Below are positions 35,055-45,285 of a DNA stretch of 64,000 nt, piece after piece. The stretch's first letter is position 1. Every line of letters starts with the position of its first letter. Source of the stretch: Leucosporidium creatinivorum (lineage: Eukaryota; Basidiomycota; Microbotryomycetes; Leucosporidiales; Leucosporidiaceae); NCBI GenBank assembly GCA_001600635.1, contig BCKL01000016.1, positions 486,449-550,448 of the forward strand, read 5' to 3'. Below the pieces are notes generated by a model. That model did not search any database, was not told where the DNA came from, and worked only from the letters and a program-made list of their open reading frames with translations. Position numbers and translations under genes: made by a program.

Positions 35055-35544
35055 GGCTGTGGTGCAGAGTAGTGTAAGCTGTGTGCTCTGCACTGCTCTG
35101 TTTTAGCCGCTGGTACTCACCGAGAAGCAGCGAGAGAGTCGCGGGAACGAGGTTGTGGCAGGAAAGCAAGAGACGGCTCGAGCTCGCTGAGGCTCGGGCA
35201 AGGCGCCCCAAGCTCGAGTGGGTGCATGCTCGAGACGATGCTCTCAAAGTGTTTCACAGAGGCCAAGCAGAGCTACAGCTTCGCAGGCGACCCATCAGCT
35301 CTCCCTTTCGCCCAATCAGACCTGCTACCGCTCTCGCAAGCTCGGCGAGGGGGCCGAGGCTTTCGCTGGTCCTCCTGCTCCTTGGAGTCTGCGCTCGCCT
35401 GAGAGCATGACTAGTACGTCGGCTCTAATATGTCTCCTGTATTCGAAGAAGCTTCGCAAGCCGTCCTCTGCCTGAGGGAGAGAGTTTAGGCGAACCTCGG
35501 TGAAGGGCCTGCTCTTTCGGCGGTCGCCGTGAAGGCGCTCCAGC
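34501..35544 (-). repeat. Right arm of the F-box inverted repeat
   Basis: Mirror of 28606-29652 (inner coordinates sum to 64153). It carries the promoter and exon 1 of copy B. The unique centre, about 4.85 kb, holds the diverged parts of both F-box genes and the L34 gene. Confidence 0.9.
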
Positions 35545-35716
35545 TCTTCGCTATCTACTTTGCCGGTTCAGTGACCTCAATACTAATCGCACTACCACTT
35601 CCAGCTTTCGTGTTCCGCTACTAAGCCCCAAACAGGCCCTATTCGGCCTTCCTCTCCAGGTTCACCTCCCGCTCGGCCTTCTCCACCCTGTTCTCTCGCT
35701 TTTCGGTCACCAATCT

Positions 35717-37523
35717 CTAAAGCTTGGCACCGTTGGTCTCGTTGACGAGCACGTAGCGGTAGCGAGCCTTGGAGGCGTGCATGTCCTGGACCACTTGGTT
35801 GACGTCCTTCATGGGGCGCTTGATGATCCATCCCTTGATGTCCTGCTTGGCAGCGAGCTCGAGCATCTCCTTGATGATCTGGGGCGAGCCAATCGCCGAG
35901 CCGGTGAGGTGGATATTGTTCATGATGAGAGGGAAGGTGGGGAACTGAGGAAGAGGCTCCTCGGGGGCGCCGACGACTGTCAAGAGACGGTCAGTGAGGT
36001 GCGAGGAGGCGAATGAGAGAGCTAAAGACGCACAGACGAGGTGTCCTCCAGGCTTGAGCAGGCCGGCGTACTCGAGCAAAGGCATCTTGGAATCGTTGGT
36101 CGTGGCGATGATGAGGTCAAGAGTGCGGCGGTTCTCCTTGGCCCACTTCTTGTCGGCGCCGTGCGTCTCGATGAAGTTAGTCGCGCCCATCTTCTCAGCG
36201 TCGGCCTTCTTCGATGCCGAATGGGAGATGGCAGTAACGTTGGCGCCGAGCGCCTTGGCGAAGAGAAGACCGAAGTGACCCTGCACGCGAGGCGAGTTAG
36301 GAAAGTCAGCGATGAGCGATGTAGGTCAGCGAAGAGCGATGAGGGATGACTGTCGACCTCGCTCGACCTCGGCAAAGGGAGGGAGAGCTTACGAGGCCTC
36401 CGATGCCGATGATTCCGACGTCCTTAGCGGTCGTTCCAGCTCCATATTGGACGAGAGGCGAGTAAACGGTCACTCCTCCGCACTGTGGAGTGTAGCAAAA
36501 TCAGCCAAAGCCTGCGACAGAGGCAAGAAAGCGACTCACGAGCATGGGAGCGGCGATGGCGGGGTCGAGTCCGTCGGGGATCTTGACCACAAAGTGCGAG
36601 GGAGCCCTGTGCATGTCGGCGTATCCTCCGTATGACTTGTCACCCTTGCCGTTGCCTATCGAGCGGCCGTTAGCGGGCGATTCAGATCAGGGAGACGAAC
36701 GCCGAGCCGAAACTCACCCTCGCGGTAGTATTTGCCGTCGTAGGTGCCAACCTGGCCCTTATCGCAGTAAGACTCGCGGTTGTTCTAATATTCTAGAGCG
36801 TCAGTGAGTACTCGGAAGTCCCTCAAGCTTCCGACTTACCTTGCACTGGCCGCACTCGAGGCAAGAGTCGTTCTGAGCTCCAACGCCGACCATGTCACCC
36901 TCCTTGATGTGGGTGACCTCGGATCCAACCTTGACGGCGATTCCTACAATTTCATGTCCCACGACCTGATTTGCGGAGGCGGAGGTCAGCCACAGCGGTG
37001 CGGACGAGCTCGGTGAGCATGTAAGCTCGCCTGGGGATACTCCTGCTTGGGGTTCCATCCCGCGGTGGCGCAATGAATGTCCGAAGCGCAGACTCCTGGA
37101 CGTCGGGAACGTGTGGGAGGTCGTCAGCAGGTGCATAGCGCGGTACAAAGCAGCAAGAAGCGAGCTGGGAGCACCAGGGAGCAACTCACCGCAGTAGAGC
37201 TGTAGTAGAAGAGTGACGAGTGCATCAAGCGGTTAGCTGAATATTCTGGCTCAAGTTTTGGGTCTTCAAGCTCACAATCTTGACTGTAGGTGAAGAGCGA
37301 GGTCAGCATCCGGGATCGAGATCAACGGCTCGTGATCCAACGTACTGTCGACATCAGTCTCGTCCCATCCCTTGGGGGTATAGCTGAACTTCCTGAAGCT
37401 GCCATCCTTGACGCAGTTCCTGTAGTGGTGCAGGGGAGGGTCAGCGATGCCTCGAGATCAAGAACGACTGCGTGGGGCTCACTTGTCGAAGGCCCCCCAT
37501 CCAGTGAATTCAGTCTTGGACAT
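35717..37523 (-). CDS. Zinc-dependent, NADP(H)-type alcohol dehydrogenase (ADH6/cinnamyl-type)
   Basis: About eight exons. The start at 37523 gives MSKTEFTGWGAFDK. Splicing through 8- and 10-nt exons yields LYCGVCASDIHCATAGW, whose CGVC.SD.H carries the first catalytic Zn ligand. GHEIVGIAVKVG holds further Zn-site residues, and CLECGQCKNNRESYC is the structural Zn loop. GIIGIGGLGHFGLLFAKALG is the nucleotide-binding fold, and FPLIMNNIHLTGSAIGSPQ is typical of the ADH6 branch. Such enzymes reduce aromatic and branched aldehydes in the cytosol. One intron probably starts with GC (GCGAGC). Stop at 35717. Length and motifs indicate an intact gene. Confidence 0.92.
37190..37199 (-). other. 10-nt microexon of the alcohol dehydrogenase
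   Basis: CTCTACTGCG between TACTACAG and GTGAGTTG. It encodes LYC plus the first base of Gly, and the Cys is the catalytic zinc ligand. Confidence 0.78.
37276..37283 (-). other. 8-nt microexon of the alcohol dehydrogenase
   Basis: TCAAGATT between CACCTACAG and GTGAGCTT. It gives IKI between DETDVD and LYCGVC, keeping the frame. Confidence 0.78.
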
Positions 37524-38239
37524 GCTGCTGGTGTGGTGTGTTGTAAAAGGTTGAGAAGGGTAGACGAAGTGTGTAGAGAAAGAGGAGAGGGAGAAGGAGA
37601 AGAGCGATTTCGATTCGCCCTCGCCTCGGTTGATGTGGAGGCCGGTGGAGGTCAACAGCATCGCGTCATCAGCTCTGTGCTCTTGTGCTGGTGCTGTAGC
37701 GCTTGGGGAGCAGCTGTAGGTCGTTACATGCTACTCGAGTCGATTCGAGCCGCCGAGCGCTTCGACCCTCTCCCCTCCCTTCTTGACGGTCTGCAAGTCG
37801 AAGAGCGCAGTGTGCAGCCTCCACTCAAGTGCCCTCATCGACCGAGTCAAAGGCGTACAGAAGCAGAGAGCTGACGAAACAAGCCGAACGAGGCAAGAGG
37901 GAAAGAAGGAAAATGAGATTCTGCACTGCTCCTCGGCATTGTCTTGCGAGTCGGCGGTTGCCCTACTGATCATCGGCCTTACCGCTGAGGTGCAGAGGGA
38001 AGTTCGACCAATTGTTGTGGAGGGTGGACGAGGTTTAACATGCTGTAGGGCGTATTGCTGCTGCTCCTTCACTCTCTTCTGTGTCTGCTCGGCTCTGAGC
38101 TGCTCACTTCGCTGCTCTGCTAAGTCAGCGAGGCTTGAGATCGTAGGCTATCAATTGCTGGAGCTAATTCACTACCAATAACAAGCACCTATATTGCCCT
38201 CGTCAGCCAAGAGCCACCGCTTCCTTCAGCGCCGAGCTC
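37524..38239. promoter_or_regulatory. Upstream region of the alcohol dehydrogenase gene
   Basis: About 720 bp with no supported gene, between the ADH start and the end of the membrane-protein relic. It presumably holds the ADH promoter. Confidence 0.5.
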
Positions 38240-39867
38240 TCACTCCCACTTGCTCTCCGCCTTCGCCACCCTCCTCTCCAGCTCCTCAATGACCCTGCGA
38301 TTCTCCTTGAGCTGCTCCTCCATCTACTTTACTCCAGCAAGGCGCACCGAAACGTCCAGCCCCACGGCCTTGAGGAGCGAAATCGGCGCAAAGGTGCTCG
38401 GCGCAAAGGAGCTCGGCGTAAGGTCGAACATGCCGGCAAGGAGATGAGCCGCGAGGGCAAGGTGAGGGTAGGGGTAGTAGCGGGAAAAGATGGGATTGTG
38501 GAGGTTGATGTACCAGAGGAGAGGGCCGACGAGGAGGGTGTGGTCGATGAAGTAGAAGAGGGGAAGGGGGAGCTCGGCGGTAAGGGCTGGGCAGAGGTCG
38601 GCGGTGGTGAGAGTGTGGAGGCTGACACCCCAGTATAGAGCAAGGGCGGGTTGAATCCACCACAACAGCATCCCGACGATCCAGAGCGTAATGCTTGCGG
38701 TGAGGCTGTAAACCAGCGCCGAGAGCACGACGTGTTGCCAGACCCGAGCGAGGGCGAAGCCTACCCAAGGGAGGAGGAAGCCTACTCCATAGCTGAAGCC
38801 CTCGCATAACCAGCGAACCACGTGGATATAATCGCCAGCAAAGATCGGGCGCATGAAAGCAAATGTGTAGGCGTATAGTGAAGTATCCGTTTCCGCCGAG
38901 CTCTCCCTGATGTAGATGGGGACTGAACTCCAAGTGGTGCAGGTACAATCCTGACTGTACTGTACTTTTCGCCAAAAAATACAGCCCCTATCTAGAGCCT
39001 GACCTATCTAGAGCCTGACAGTACAATCACAGCCTCTCGGATCGGACAGGCGCGTAACCGAGTGTCGAAAGTAGCCAGCGCGGCGCTCGGCGAGTGGTCT
39101 ACGAAGCGCGACTTGGTCTTCAAACAGCTCGAGAGCTCTCAATCGATGGCCAAGTAGTCGAGTGGTTAACTTCAGTTTATCTCTGCTCATTCAAAGCTCT
39201 CGAGGCGGGTTCAATTCGCTTCCAAGTTCACTCGTTATCCTTCGGCGCCGGCTTTTCTCGCCAGAAAATTTCTATTGACATGTAGATTTTGCCGGAAGTT
39301 CATCCTTTTGCTGCGCATAACCTACTACACGACTTCTCGCTGCCTGCATGTAGCACAACATGTGATAATTTGCCAGCTCGGCGTTGACCTCGCGACCTTT
39401 CTCCCTTCTTCAGCCTCTTCCGGCCGACACAGATGCAGAATGTACCTGTACTGAGATGTATCGCGTAACATTGCGGGGTAAAGAGGTACAGTACAGAAGC
39501 AGAGGTCGTATTTCGCAGGTTTTGTACCACTTGGAGTTCAGATGGGGAACCCTACCCAGAAGACAAGGCCTAGGAGGAGGGCGGGGAGCGCGGTGATTCC
39601 GACTAGCGGGGGGAGTGGCTCCGTATCCCGGCGAAAGTTTATCGCGCCGAGGAGGATTTCGTAACGAGCATCCACCGTTCGGTTCTCGTTGAAGAAGGCG
39701 GCGAGGCGGGAGTATAGGCTCTGGGCTGGTGACGCGGTGCTGGGCGAGAGTTTCGTGCCACACGTTGCGCTGCTCGAGGGCTCAGAGCTAAGCTGGGCGG
39801 ACGGAGAGCTGCCGGAGGTGCTCGGCGCAGGCATCGCCGAAGTCGACTTTCGGGCTTTGATGGCCAT
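38240..39867 (-). pseudogene. Membrane-protein family member split by a DNA element
   Basis: A paralogue of the intact gene at 57389-58363. The N-terminal part (39867 to 39549) reads SPAQSLYSRLAAFFNENRTV, then ITALPALLLGLVFWVGFPI. The 619-bp element at 38923-39541 follows. The rest (38915 to 38324) is open in the same frame and includes FMRPIFAGDY, WWIQPALALYWGVSLHTLTT and YPYPHLALAAHLLAGMFDLT. Without the element and one 7-bp target copy the frame is continuous for about 305 residues. After the first stop at 38324 the frame goes on with a coiled-coil tail (ENRRVIEELERRVAKAE) to 38240, matching the relic at 28338, so the stop may be a second lesion. The function of the family is unknown. Confidence 0.8.
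38923..39541. mobile_element. 619-bp non-autonomous TIR element (MITE-like)
   Basis: The ends are perfect 16-bp inverted repeats, CTGAACTCCAAGTGGT at 38923-38938 and its complement at 39526-39541. CTGTACTGTAC recurs near both ends in inverted orientation. It is flanked by a 7-bp target duplication, ATGGGGA (38916-38922 and 39542-39548). There is no transposase frame inside. A 16-bp direct repeat (CTATCTAGAGCCTGAC, twice) lies near 38987-39020. The superfamily is not clear: hAT elements make 8-bp duplications, P-like elements 7-8 bp. Confidence 0.88.
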
Positions 39868-40767
39868 GACGTTGATGGGCAGAGGTCTAACGAGATCTCA
39901 GGTCAAGGAAGAAGAAACGCTCGACGCCTGAAAGTCGGGTCCGACCCGTCACAGGCTCTCAGAGCACGATGGAGCCCTGCTCAGAACTCGAGTCGTTCCA
40001 GCTAGCTAGTACATACGAGAAGGCGACGTGTTGAGCTCTAAGCGGAAAGTTGAACAGTATCACGAGTGAAGCTTTTCGCTGGCAAGGCTCAGTTCAAGCC
40101 GGCGGCGAGGCAGCTCTTCTAAGCTCGCCGAGCAGCTCGATTCGGGGTTCGCCTACCATTCACCTCCTCGCCACCTCGACTGAACCTTATGCTCGCGCTG
40201 CGTGTACATCCATCCTTTGACTCCCTACTCCGATACAGAACGTACTGTAGCATTTCGACCTTAAGAGTCGGTCACGCGTCACGCTCGGCCGCCAACTCTT
40301 CGTTTCCCGAGATCTGGGAAGAGGAGTTGTTGCGGTACAGAGAGCTACACTCAACGAAAAGGCTTGTTTGCCGCGATACTGCGTTTCTGCAGCTCTCCAG
40401 CCTTCCTACGCTTCGAAGCCTGATTTGTTCGGCTCGGCGCTGCTCGGCGCTGGAAGGGACCCTCTCTTGGAGGCTCTCTGCGGCCGTTGCAGAGTCGATG
40501 GGATGAGCAGAGGGTGAGCTACATACTACTCGATGCCCCAGATGCTCTGGACGACCTCTTCGGAGCTCTCTCTAGTGTCCTGGCCTTCGCCGAACTGCGC
40601 CGAACTCTTGTGTGACCAAAATCCTGCGCCGAAAGAGTCGGTCACGCTTTTTTGCCCCGACTCTTATAACAGTACCCCGTATTTCTTCGTTTCGCCCCTC
40701 CTCGGGATTTCCGCTCCCAATTTTGCTCGGCGTTCGCCTGCTTCTTTTCTCCGTCCCTTTCCGAGCA
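39868..40767. other. Intergenic, divergent
   Basis: 900 bp between the split membrane-protein gene (minus) and the small membrane protein (plus). No motif-bearing frame. A longer N-terminus of the plus-strand gene starting at 40612 cannot be excluded. Confidence 0.45.
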
Positions 40768-41709
40768 ATGAGCTGCTGTTGCTCAAGCGCTTCTGCAGCG
40801 TCTCTTGGCTTCAGTATCTACCTGTTGGTCGGCTACGTGCCGCCCACCTTCTACGTATCTGTAGCACTCGCTTTCAGTGAGTCCTCCGCGCGCACCTGAA
40901 ACCCCTGCCGAGCCTGAGCCAAGCTGACGGACGAGACCGAGTAGAACAGACCAAACTGGACAAGCCGGCGCTGTGGACTTGCGTGCTACTGGCTAGTATC
41001 ACTGGTGTCGTGGCGTGTGCATTGGCGTTAGTAGGGCACAGAGTCAAGCCGCAGAAGCTCAACTTCTCGGCGATGATTGTCGGAGGGGTGAGTCGGGCTT
41101 TCGAGGGCTAACCGGCGCCGCGTACTAACAGGAAACGCTCCATAGATCTCTCTTCTCTTGAGCCTCATCACCATGGTCTGGTCCATCATCATTCAATGGC
41201 AAACCAGGCTATCGACCCAGTCCAAGATCCTCCTCGCCGGCGGAGTCCGTCTTCTCCCTTCCCCAATCTCTCTTCCACAAGACTGACCTTCTACTCCCAC
41301 CTCACACAACCAGATCATCCTCTCCTCCTCCTTCCTCCTCCTCGTCCCGCAAGCCTGGGCCCTCTGGATCTGGCGCTCCCTCTCCCTCGCTCCTCCTCCT
41401 TCCGCCGATGACGAAGCCTCCCTCCCACTCGGTCGCGCACCTCGTCAATCTCTTTCAAAGCACCAGGGGAGAAGACAGATGGTACCTGCTTATGACTCAG
41501 CCTCCGCTTCGGCCTCCGAGTCGGAAGGAGAGCTGCTCGGCGGCGGCGGCGGGGGAAGGGGGAGGAGCGCTCAGAGGCAGGGTGCTGGAGGAGGCGGAGG
41601 GCTGTCGGATGAGGAGCAGGAGATGGGGATGGGGATGAGGAGGTCGATGTCGGTGGGCGAAGCAGGAAGTGAGAGGAGTAGGAGCCAGAGTAGGAGTAGG
41701 AGGGGTTGA
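40768..41709 (+). CDS. Small four-helix membrane protein, function unknown
   Basis: Four exons (40768-40876, 40945-41087, 41146-41244, 41314-41709) join in frame to 248 residues. Four hydrophobic stretches are seen: FSIYLLVGYVPPTFYVSVAL, LWTCVLLASITGVVACALAL, FSAMIVGGISLLLSLITMVW and IILSSSFLLLVPQAWALWIW. A cytosolic-looking tail of about 110 residues is rich in Gly, Ser, Glu and Arg and ends SQSRSRRG. All introns have GT-AG ends and a CTGAC or CTAAC branch; the last has a GTCCGT donor. I do not recognise the family; the layout resembles small fungal transmembrane proteins with a disordered tail. The start could be further upstream, at 40612. Confidence 0.65.
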
Positions 41710-42060
41710 GGCCCGAGGGGAGCTTCGGTGCCGAGCGTCGCAGAGGAGTAGAAGTAGAGGGGTAGCGGTGGTGTGGAGACGGACACGTCAATTATCTCAT
41801 AGCATAATCAGCTCGAGCGTACAGCACAGCGAGAGCATCTCGAGGAGTGAGCCCGCCGAGAATCGGCTCCCTTTCGCCACTCTCAGCGCCCACCCGTTCT
41901 CACGCCTCTCACGGCGATACTCGAGACGAAAGCCCCTCTATTGATGATGGCACAAAGTATACGGAAGAAACGAAGGCGGAGGGTTAGGCAGCCTATGCGA
42001 GGGGTTGTAGCGTCGAGGATCCTTTCAAGGGGGCGTCCGAAGCGGGAGAAGTGCAGGGCT
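41710..42060. other. Convergent 3' region
   Basis: 350 bp between two stop codons on opposite strands. It holds both 3' ends; nothing else is seen. Confidence 0.5.
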
Positions 42061-44590
42061 TTACTCCTTCATGTAGGCGATAGGGCGAAGGAAGGCCTTG
42101 GGTCCGAACCAGATTCCCTGTGAGCGTGTGGAAAGCAGAAGGGAGCGGTCAGCGCTGAACTCGTCGCCGAGGAAGGAAGGAAGGAAGCGAGGAGAGCAAG
42201 GGAAGGGAAAGGAAGCTCACCTTGACGAAAGCGTTCCAGTAGGCGAAGGGGAAGATGTCCCTGCACCCAAGCGCACCATCAGCATTCTCCTCTCCTCCCT
42301 CACCTCAGCTCAGTCTCCCGCGAGCCGAGCCGACCAAAGACACAGCAGCAACTCACTTCTTCAAGTAGTAAAACAGCGCATTGGGCTTATCCTGCGACCC
42401 GACAAAGCGGGAGAAGGTCTCCTTGGGGACGCCGCCGTACTTGAACTCGGCGAGCATGAGCTCGTTGTGGCCGGTCAGGAGGGGGCTGTTTGAGGCGAGA
42501 AGGGGGATCAGCGAGGGTGCTAGGAAGAGGAGAGAGACTTAGGACGGACCAGGAGGCGTAGCCGTCTGTTCGTTGCGAGCGGGAAAGCAGAAGGTCGGTT
42601 AGCTCTCGCCTTCGTCCCTTCGCGCCTGCACCTCACTCACCATACACCGCCTTCAACTCCTCTCCATCCATGTGTGCCCTGAGGTTATCCACCAACACGG
42701 GCGCCTGGGCCGTAATCGCCGCCGCCGTTTTGGAGTTGGGCATGGACGAAGCATCGCCGAGGGAGAAGATGTTAGGGTACTTGGTGTGCTGCGTCGTGGC
42801 GGGGTTGACCGAGACCCAGCCGGCGGCGTCGGCTTGATCAACCAATCGAAGATGGGTCAGCTCGGGAGAAGGGAGGGAGGGAAGGCGAGGGAGTGAGAGA
42901 GAGAGGGGTGAGGGCGTACCGATGGGCGAGTCCTTGATGAAATCAGGCGGGCACTGCGGCGGGGTGACATGCAGGAGATCATAGGCTTCCTCCACCGTCG
43001 TTCCATCACTCTTGGCAAAGGTGGCCTTCTTGTTCTTGCCGTCAATCTTTACGAGATTGTGGTTGAAGAGGCCGTGGACGTCGCGCTCCTTGCGCAGGGC
43101 TTCGAGCGCGGCGGCGTACTTGGGGACGGCGAACATGGCTGTTTTGGAGTGTGGGGGAATGTGGTGTGGTGCGAGACGAGAGGGCGGGGAGGAGGAGAGG
43201 GAGACGAGGGTCAGCGCACGAGATCAGGCAGAAAGCAGCAGAGCACTAAAGACGGACCAGGTCCTCCAGTGGCAAAAGTGATGTCCGTCTTGTCGCGCTT
43301 GCCGTCCTTCTTCCACTGCGAGAGGGCCTGTTCGAGGGAGGGAGAGATGGGGGAGAGGGTCAGCTCGAGCTTTCGTTCGCGGGGCGATGACGGCCAAGAG
43401 GAGGTCCGAAGAGTGTCAAGACGTACCATCCACATGATCTACGACGAGGAGGAGAACCGACAGAGCACAGGATGAGCTTCTAGACGGACAATCGCCGAGC
43501 CTGCCGAAAGCTACTCAAGCTTCGGCTCGACTCAAAATCGCACAGCCACGATAAGCAGGGAACTCACCTTCTGCGGCGCTCCCGCGCACTTGATAATCCC
43601 AGCAGGCTGGGTGAAGATCTATTCCCACCCAAGTTCCCCTCCCTCAGTCAGCTTGCTTCCTTTGCCTTCTCCCCGCCGAGCCGAAACTCACCGCCCTCCC
43701 CCCTTGAAACTCTTGGATATCGCTCCACACCTGCTCGACACTATCCTCCTTATAAATCGTCGAGACCTTGCTGTTGGGGTCCTTCAACGCCTCGGAAAGC
43801 CCAGGAATGGCAGAGAAGTTGGTCTTGAGCCCCGGGGCGACGATGAGGTAGTCGTAGCTGTTGCGTTGTGGGGTTGTCGTCGTGTCGTGGCGAGGCGAGG
43901 CGAAGAGGAGGAGGACGAGGAAGGCAGGGTGGTTGGTCAGCAAGCCCCTTTCGACGCTAGCTCGGCGTCGAGGAAAGTTGACAACCTACGAGATCTCGTC
44001 CTTCCCTCCCTCGACCTTGACGAGGTTCTTCTCCGGCTCAAAGCTCTCTACATTCTGTTGATAAAGCTTGACGCCCGAGGGGATGACGGACTCGAGTGGA
44101 CGGGACATGTTGGTGAGGGGGGCGAGGCCGGCGCCGCTGTGTTGCGCCGAGATGAGACGAGGACGGGGTCAGCGAGCGGAAGGGGAAGGAGGGTGTGGGA
44201 GAGCGTACACGAGCGTCCACCCGGGCTGGTCTGTATTCCAGGAAAGGACGAACCACACGACGGCGAAAGGAAGGGAGAAGCGAATGCCAGTCAGTCAGCT
44301 CCTCGCTCATTCTCCCAGCTCGCAGCAGCTCTTGCACCCAGCTCAGCGAGCAGCAGGACACTAAAAAACGTACAATGATGCCTCCCCGCCCCATCTACCA
44401 CCGCGACACTCCCCTCCCCAAGCGCCCTCCCCTCGCTCTTAAAAGCCCTCTGCAGCTGAGCAGCAACGGTAGTCCCTGCGGTCCCTCCTCCGACGATGAG
44501 GAATTGATGATGCGTCGAGGCGAGGCGGAGTTGCTGCCTTGCTACATTCGAGGTCAAGGTCAGACGGAGGGGGCGGGAGGTGAGGAGCAT
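42061..44590 (-). CDS. Mitochondrial sulfide:quinone oxidoreductase
   Basis: Many exons, start at 44590: MLLTSRPLRLTLTSNVARQQ is a mitochondrial presequence. HHQFLIVGGGTAGTTVAAQL is the FAD-binding motif, followed by YQPGWTLVGAGLAPL, SYDYLIVAPGLKTNFSAIPG, IIKCAGAPQKIMWMALSQW, LLHVTPPQCPPDFIKDSPI, NPATTQHTKYPNIFSLGDAS and YASCPLLTGH. The cysteines of KCAGAPQK and SCPL are those that carry the sulfane sulfur in human SQOR and fission-yeast Hmt2. The enzyme oxidises sulfide at the inner membrane and passes electrons to ubiquinone. Two microexons (22 and 16 nt) complete the YQPGWTLV and DGYASC motifs. Stop at 42061. Confidence 0.94.
42550..42565 (-). other. 16-nt microexon of SQR
   Basis: Flanked by AACAG and a GTCCGT donor. 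It reads the end of Asp, GYAS and two bases of the Cys codon, so the catalytic cysteine codon is split across the next intron. Confidence 0.75.
44209..44230 (-). other. 22-nt microexon of SQR
   Basis: Flanked by AATACAG and GTACGC. It encodes QPGWTL with split codons at both ends, giving HHYQPGWTLVGAGL, a conserved SQR motif. Confidence 0.7.
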
Positions 44591-45285
44591 GCTTGAGTGG
44601 TGGGGAGAGGACAGGGAAGGGAGGCCCAGGACGCGCTTGCTGGAGGGAAGACGTGATTTGGTGTAGAGGTCAACAGGAGGGAGTGTGGAGGAGCAGGGAG
44701 GGCGTTGGGAGGTGTAGCAGAAGTGTTGGGAAGTGGGGTTAGAAGCTGAGAAGAAAGAGCTCGGCGATTTGAAAGGGCCCCCTCTTGCTGGCTTTGGCGA
44801 GGACGGGTCGGCTGGTAGCTCGACCAGACCGCAGAGAAAGAGACTGCAGCTTGCAGGGACGACTAAAAGATAGTACGACAAACACCTCTGCCCACTCCTC
44901 TTTGATGAACGTCCAAGCTGATTCGGCGCGAGGTTCGGCGCCGAAGCTCGCTCTCGGCGCCGGACAGAGAAGCTGCTCGCCAACAGCAGCGAGAATCGAA
45001 GTCGCATCGTAGACGAGTTATATAAAAGCTTGTAGCAGAGTAGTCTAGACTAGCCAGCCACTCTCGAAGCGTACAGAGAGAGAGAGAGAGAGAGAGAGCT
45101 TGGCCCGAAGTTGCTCGGCGAACCCGCAACACGCTGCTCGCTGCTCTCCCTGCCCTCTCACTCCTCCCGCCCGTTTAGCAAACTGCTCGGAAAACCCAAC
45201 ATAGCACTTCATTCAGCGCCCCCTCAACCCGCACTCTCTCTCTCCTCCTCAGCTCCCTCCCGGACCCCTCCCCTCGCAGCTCAGC
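44591..45285. promoter_or_regulatory. Upstream region of SQR
   Basis: About 700 bp, with no supported gene, between the SQR start and the stop of the CENP-H-like gene. It contains an (AG)12 tract. Confidence 0.5.
45075..45098. repeat. (AG)12 microsatellite
   Basis: Uninterrupted AG dinucleotide run in the region upstream of SQR. GAGA tracts often keep fungal promoters nucleosome-poor, but that role is not shown here. Confidence 0.9.

Noticed and set aside
39145-39235. Functional tRNA gene
   Set aside because: A- and B-box-like words are present, but acceptor and T stems do not pair properly; kept only as a tentative finding inside the element.
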